64,000 bases of DNA. It comes from Nageia nagi. Its lineage: Eukaryota > Pinophyta. The notes beneath the pieces are model-generated. The model was not told where the DNA came from and made no database searches. It saw only the letters and a list, made by a program, of their open reading frames with translations. This document shows, in pieces, positions 60,061 to 64,000 of this stretch. Both the position numbers and the translations under genes were made by a program. Numbering within the stretch: position 1 is the first letter of the stretch; each line of letters starts with the position of its first letter. The DNA lies in NCBI GenBank assembly GCA_050084985.1, contig JBITNC010000001.1, positions 155,682,001 through 155,746,000 of the forward strand, written 5' to 3'.

Positions 60061-60299
60061 AAAATTTCTATATAAGCCAATATTAGGAAGTGCAACATCA
60101 GGATGTAATTGAATCTCATGTTGTATATCTCTTTTTGGTGGAAGTTCTTTAGGTACTTGAAATAAATCTTCAAATTCAGAAATTACCTCTTTTACTTCTT
60201 CTTTGTATTATAGTTCACAATCCTCAAGTTCCTTTATGATTTCTACTTCATCTTGAGATTTCACCATTGCAAGTACAAACATTTGTTCTGTATTGATTA

Positions 60300-60790
60300 G
60301 TCTCTTTGCTTATCCTACAGTAATCAAAGAAATATCCTTTTTCTTGTTTTGATGAGCACTAACCATGTATTCAACTCCATCTTTAATGAGTCTATATTTG
60401 TTTTCCTTTCTATAAAATAAAGCATCTCTTTCCCATAGATAAGAACTACCAAGCACATTCCCACAAATATCCAAAGGAACAACATCAAGTAAAACTTCAT
60501 CAATGTACTCCCTGTTAATCCCAAATTGCAACTTGCATTATTGTGTTACCTTTAACTTGGAATTTTTATTAACCCATCCCAATGGATATGGGTTTGGATG
60601 AGGTTGAGTAGTGAGTGCAAGTGATTTGACATTCTTTTCTACAATTAAGTTAGCTTGAGATTCAGAATCAAATAATGTATCAATCCTAGTATTCTTAGCT
60701 TGCACCTTGATGTGAAAAAGTTCAATTTTCTTCTTTTCCTCATCTTCACTAGGTGTATTGTGAAAAACCATACATGCCATTTTCTCATCT
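60300..60790 (-). pseudogene. aspartic protease of the chromovirus
   Basis: RIDTLFDSESQANLIVEKNV contains the catalytic position, with D-S-G changed to D-S-E (single G-to-A class change). A stop separates it from DEVLLDVVPLDICGNVLGSS then YLWERDALFYRKENKYRLIK (60310-60531), a characteristic block of this clade between protease and RT. Confidence 0.82.
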
Positions 60791-61861
60791 ACATCTGAAC
60801 CATCTTTAATTTTCTTAGTAACAGTATTTGTTTGCTTCTTTTGACCTTTAGGTTTAGGGTGTAATTTAGGATGCAATTTCCAACATTTAACCTCTAAATG
60901 ACCTTCTTTTTGATAATGTGTACATACATCTTTAGAATTCTCTTTTTTGTGTAGTAGACGTAGTTTTCTTTTTCCCCTTTCCTTTGTTCTTTTCAAAATC
61001 ATTATTACTATTGTTATTGGAAGCATTTTTCTTTTTCCCATCCTTAATGAATTTTCCCCTTTCTTCTAAGTGAGTGGCTTGTACACAAACTTTATCCAAA
61101 TCATTTGGATCAAACATTAATATTATATGCCTTAAATAATTGTGCAAACCACCAATATACTTAAGAAGAGTATCTTGGGAATCAAGAGGAATACCTAGCA
61201 TTGCAGCTTTTCTTCAAAATTCCATAGTGTACTCTTGCACACTTTGCCCTTTGCCTTGATGGAAAGTTTGCCATTCCATGACTGCCTTTTATTGATAACC
61301 CAAAGGATAAAACTGATCTCTAAGTAATTGTACAAAATGGGTCTAAGAAGCAATACAAGCTTGAATTGATTCATTCTTACTTTGCAAACAACTTTCCCAC
61401 CAAACAAGTGCATTACCACTCATTTTAAGAGTTGCTAATTGGATTTTATCCTCATATCTTACAATTCTTTGAATTCTACAATATACCTCAATTTGTTTAA
61501 TCCAATGGTCTAACTTCTCAGCATTCACTTCTCCAATAAAAGTAGGCAAATCAAATTTAACTTCCAATTTCAAAGGAGAACTTTGAAAAACACTATGTGT
61601 ATCATCATTGTCAATTTTATTACCTTCACTAGTTTCACCTTCATTTTTCTTGTATTGTTGTTCTTGAAAGTGTTGGAATTGTAGAGACATCTTCTGAAAC
61701 AATGTGGAGAGATCAGCAATTTGCTTTTCCACATTAGACCCTCCTTCATTAGCCATGGCTCCAAGCTCTCTTTGCTTCTTTAACCAAACTCTAGAACTAA
61801 TTTTTGGATCCTCCTCCACAAATTCTCCTTCTCCTTTCTTGCTTTGTGACCTAGTATACAT
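60791..61861 (-). pseudogene. gag of the chromovirus
   Basis: Start at the ATG at 61861 (MYTRSQSKKGEGEFVEEDPK), chosen because chromovirus Gags of this type begin M-TRSQ. A coiled region (LSTLFQKMSLQFQHFQEQQY) is followed by the capsid block LEVKFDLPTFIGEVNAEKLD then HWIKQIEVYCRIQ (about 61480-61570), and ALVWWESCL. The second half (61201-60932) holds IPLDSQDTLLKYIGGLHNYL. A CCHC knuckle reads VCTHYQKEGHLEVKCWKLHP (about 60868-60930). Frameshifts split it into three open stretches. Confidence 0.88.
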
Positions 61862-61925
61862 GCAAGAACACTTTCCAAACACCAACAACAATCTCAAAAT
61901 ATAGGTTATACCAATGATTTCAACT

Positions 61926-61937
61926 GCTCTGATACCA
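61926..61937 (-). other. primer binding site of the chromovirus, initiator-Met type
   Basis: Minus strand TGGTATCAGAGC, exact match to the standard plant initiator tRNA-Met site, four bases after the 5' LTR. Confidence 0.95.
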
Positions 61938-61941
61938 AATT

Positions 61942-62771
61942 TGATCCATAAACTATAAGATTAAAATTTCAATTTAACCTTTTCTTAGGATTAATTCACA
62001 CTTAAAATAATTAAGTGCTTGTAAAGGAAAATTAGGAACAAATTTGTAAACATAGAGAAGAGAAAAGCATTCACCATAGAAAGAGATAAGCAAAATTATC
62101 CTGGTTCACCTGGTATGGGCTACATCTAGCTCAAAAGCTCTCTACTATCAATGGATGGAATCACTTTACAAGGCCTCCACGGTCCTTCAAAACCTCCTCT
62201 CACATTCACAACACACTCACAGCTTTGAAAATCATAACAAGAATTGAAAACAACCTTCCTAAAATCCTCCCCTCTCTTCCTCCAATTTGCTCCCTTTTTA
62301 TACAATTTTTGGGGGCTCAAATTGGAGAGCATTACAACTAGAAAATTTAATACAAAACCTATTTTCAGATATACATTATCCTCCTTGACCTTCATGTCAA
62401 ATTTGGGCTCAAATGGTTGTAAAAATCTCCCCAAAATGAGCTCTAAAATCAAAATGATATGCTCATTGGATTGTTTCAGGCTTACAAAATTAAATCAGCC
62501 TAATAATAGGACCTTAGGAGAGATAAAATCATCAAAACCTTTGAAAACACCAAAAATACATCAAAAAATCTAAAATCAGGTAGGTACATTATGGTGACAA
62601 CATGTGGCATGCTTAGAGGAAGTCAACCTCCTGTTGACTAGCGGTTGGCTCCAAATTTGGGTGGCTTGGCTGGCAAGAAAGTAGCTTGGTCAAAATGTGG
62701 GCGGTCTCCAATAGGTGATCACACCAATTCATTCCCTACAGGCCCCTCTATCACCCACCTAATTACCTCCA
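61942..62771 (-). repeat. 5' LTR of the chromovirus (interrupted at 62772)
   Basis: 830 bp matching 56134 to about 56970 of the 3' LTR. The match ends abruptly at ATTACCTCCA, where another LTR begins. The missing ~350 bp should lie beyond the window. Confidence 0.88.
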
Positions 62772-63185
62772 TGTGTGTTACAGTGAAAATAGAGCTGGAA
62801 TGTAGAATAACATAAAATACAATTATTCTTAGATTTTCATAGAACTCAAATTATGTAAAATAGGTAGAAATGTTGTAATTATAAATTGATATTGATTTTC
62901 AGCTCAAAATACAATTTGCCCTTGGAAGGGACTTTTACAAATGCCATTTGCCAATATGAGAATATTAGATCTTCATTGTTTTTGATTTGCTTGCTTCTCT
63001 CCTTGATATGGACAACCTGTAAATCCTACACACATGCAAAAGACAATAACATCAAAGCATCTATGTGTGACATGTATTAAATTGAAACTAGCATAAAACA
63101 ATAAAAAGATATGAGCTCACAAGATTTTGGTAGCGTTACCCTACTTCAATCCTCTATCTCCCTTTTTCATTCTTTTAAGCTTCTT

Positions 63186-63197
63186 TTATAGAAGTCC
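63186..63197 (-). promoter_or_regulatory. TATA-like box in LTR D
   Basis: Minus strand TATAAAAGAAGC in the later part of the LTR, where a Pol II promoter is expected in LTR retrotransposons. Confidence 0.45.
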
Positions 63198-63499
63198 ATT
63201 TCATATCCACATGGATAACCTCTTTGAGAGATCTTCTCCATTTTCCCTTATCTTCTTTCTTGATTTAGAATAACCAATTCCTATTTGAAAGAATTGACTC
63301 TTATCTATAATGAGTGAGTTCTAAAACATAGGAGAAGAATCTCCTATTTTAAGGGCTTATTTGTGTACGTGATCTTCCTCCTTATTAATTTTAGTTTCTT
63401 AATAAACTATAACATTAGTGAAAATTAATATTTTACTCAATTTCCACATGTCATTGGTCAACCTTTGACCAAGTGATAGTTTTGACTATCATGCCGCCT

Positions 63500-63745
63500 A
63501 GGTGGCATAATGATGTGTCATGCTTATGTAGCACGATGTGTCATGCTTGTGTTAAGGTGGTTTACTGGCTGGGATGCCTATGTGGCATATGAGGTGGATG
63601 CCCATGTGGCATAGTGATGACTAGGATACCACCTAAGGCATGATAAGGATGCCACCTAGGACATGATGACTAGGATGCCACCTAAGGCATGATGATTAGG
63701 ATGCCACCTAAGGCATGGTGATTAGGATGCCTATGTGGTATGTTG
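63500..63745. repeat. imperfect tandem repeats in LTR D
   Basis: Units of about 30-40 bp containing GATGCCACCTAAGGCATG or GATGCCTATGTGGCAT with ATGATGACTAGG between them. Many units are near-palindromic (GCCACCTAAGGC, TGCCTATGTGGCA). Confidence 0.85.
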
Positions 63746-63958
63746 ACTGTGCATGCCACATCATAAATGTGGGTCCCACTAAGTGAATTTTAATAATTTA
63801 TTAAATATTTAGAAGGCCATAACTCATAAAATGTAACTTTGTTTTCTTCATCATTTGAAGCATTGGAAAGAGGGAAGAGAGGTCTTTAATATGGCATAAT
63901 TATCTTTAGGATCATCAATGTTAATTCTTGATCATAGGGTCATTTTTGAGTGTCTACA

Positions 63959-63973
63959 TTTTGCCCCTTTTTT
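63959..63973 (-). other. polypurine tract of the third Tat-type element
   Basis: Minus strand AAAAAAGGGGCAAAA before TGTAGACACTC, the same tract as in copies 1, 2 and C. It is preceded by GGATAATTC, the 3' arm of the hairpin seen in element C. Confidence 0.82.
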
Positions 63974-64000
63974 GAATTATCCATTGACGTAGGCAAAGGA

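Larger units (their letters stand above)
56134..62771 (-). mobile_element. Ty3/gypsy chromovirus, near complete
   Basis: Minus-strand element with an initiator-Met PBS, gag, protease, RT, RNase H, integrase and a decayed chromodomain. 3' LTR 56134-57315 (1182 bp). 5' LTR 61942-62771 continues off-window because a Tat-type LTR entered it at 62772. Frames are far better preserved than in the Tat copies, so it is younger. The predicted target duplication on the left is TCAAT (56129-56133). Confidence 0.9.
62772..63958 (-). repeat. LTR D: 3' LTR of a third Tat-type element
   Basis: 1187 bp. In minus orientation it starts TGTAGACACTC, directly after a Tat-type polypurine tract, and ends GTAACACACA at the junction with the chromovirus LTR. 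A TATAAAAGAAGC promoter-like box lies at 63186-63197 (minus strand). Different in sequence from LTRs A-C apart from its start, so it is another family. The body of the element lies to the right of the window. Predicted target duplication CTCCA (62767-62771). Confidence 0.75.

Overview
This window looks like nuclear DNA from a large-genome seed plant, most likely a gymnosperm. It is very AT-rich, has no intact host gene that I can see, and consists almost entirely of old, nested transposable elements. Coding frames are broken mainly by stops at positions where related copies or family consensus carry Gln, Arg or Trp. That is the pattern left by C-to-T decay of methylated DNA. Species assignment is inference.

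Layout. (1) 1-41873 holds two very large Ty3/gypsy elements in tandem on the + strand. Copy 1 (1-17763, left end off-window) and copy 2 (internal 18647-40991) share one 883-bp LTR (17764-18646), and copy 2 ends in an 882-bp LTR (40992-41873). Each encodes gag, protease, RT, RNase H, a second 'archaeal-type' RNase H and integrase, which is the Tat/Ogre signature. Downstream, each carries an uncharacterised sense ORF and then an antisense ORF with a plant mobile domain (PMD). A hairpin sits directly on the polypurine tract. (2) Copy 1 is interrupted by a non-autonomous Ty1/copia element (8721-12682) with one ~607-codon Gag-fusion frame, and by a 1.2-kb terminal-inverted-repeat element (13195-14372). 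(3) Copy 2 is interrupted inside gag by a 6.2-kb Gag-only element (22617-28821) with a tRNA-Trp-type primer site and a 44-bp tandem array. (4) The array lies inside the 3' end of a related element C (41874-43068). (5) 45178-48040 holds a truncated copia gag-protease flanked by repeats that each include a primer site. (6) 48100-50270 (-) is a decayed MULE transposase with a recognisable intron. (7) 50611-51740 is a 575-bp tandem duplication. (8) 51885-53770 (-) is an unclassified decayed coding region. (9) 55800-56133 (-) is a Ty3/gypsy integrase tail, into which a fairly well preserved chromovirus (56134-62771, -) inserted. (10) The chromovirus 5' LTR is itself interrupted by the 3' LTR of a third Tat-type element (62772-63958, -).

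The elements do not work together as a pathway. They form a record of successive insertions. The most notable material is the extra coding capacity of the Tat elements (antisense PMD ORF plus a conserved sense ORF), the PPT-abutting hairpin, the shared-LTR tandem, and the two Gag-only elements from different superfamilies. Element boundaries given by TG...CA ends, target-site duplications, PBS and PPT are read directly. Domain limits inside decayed frames are approximate.
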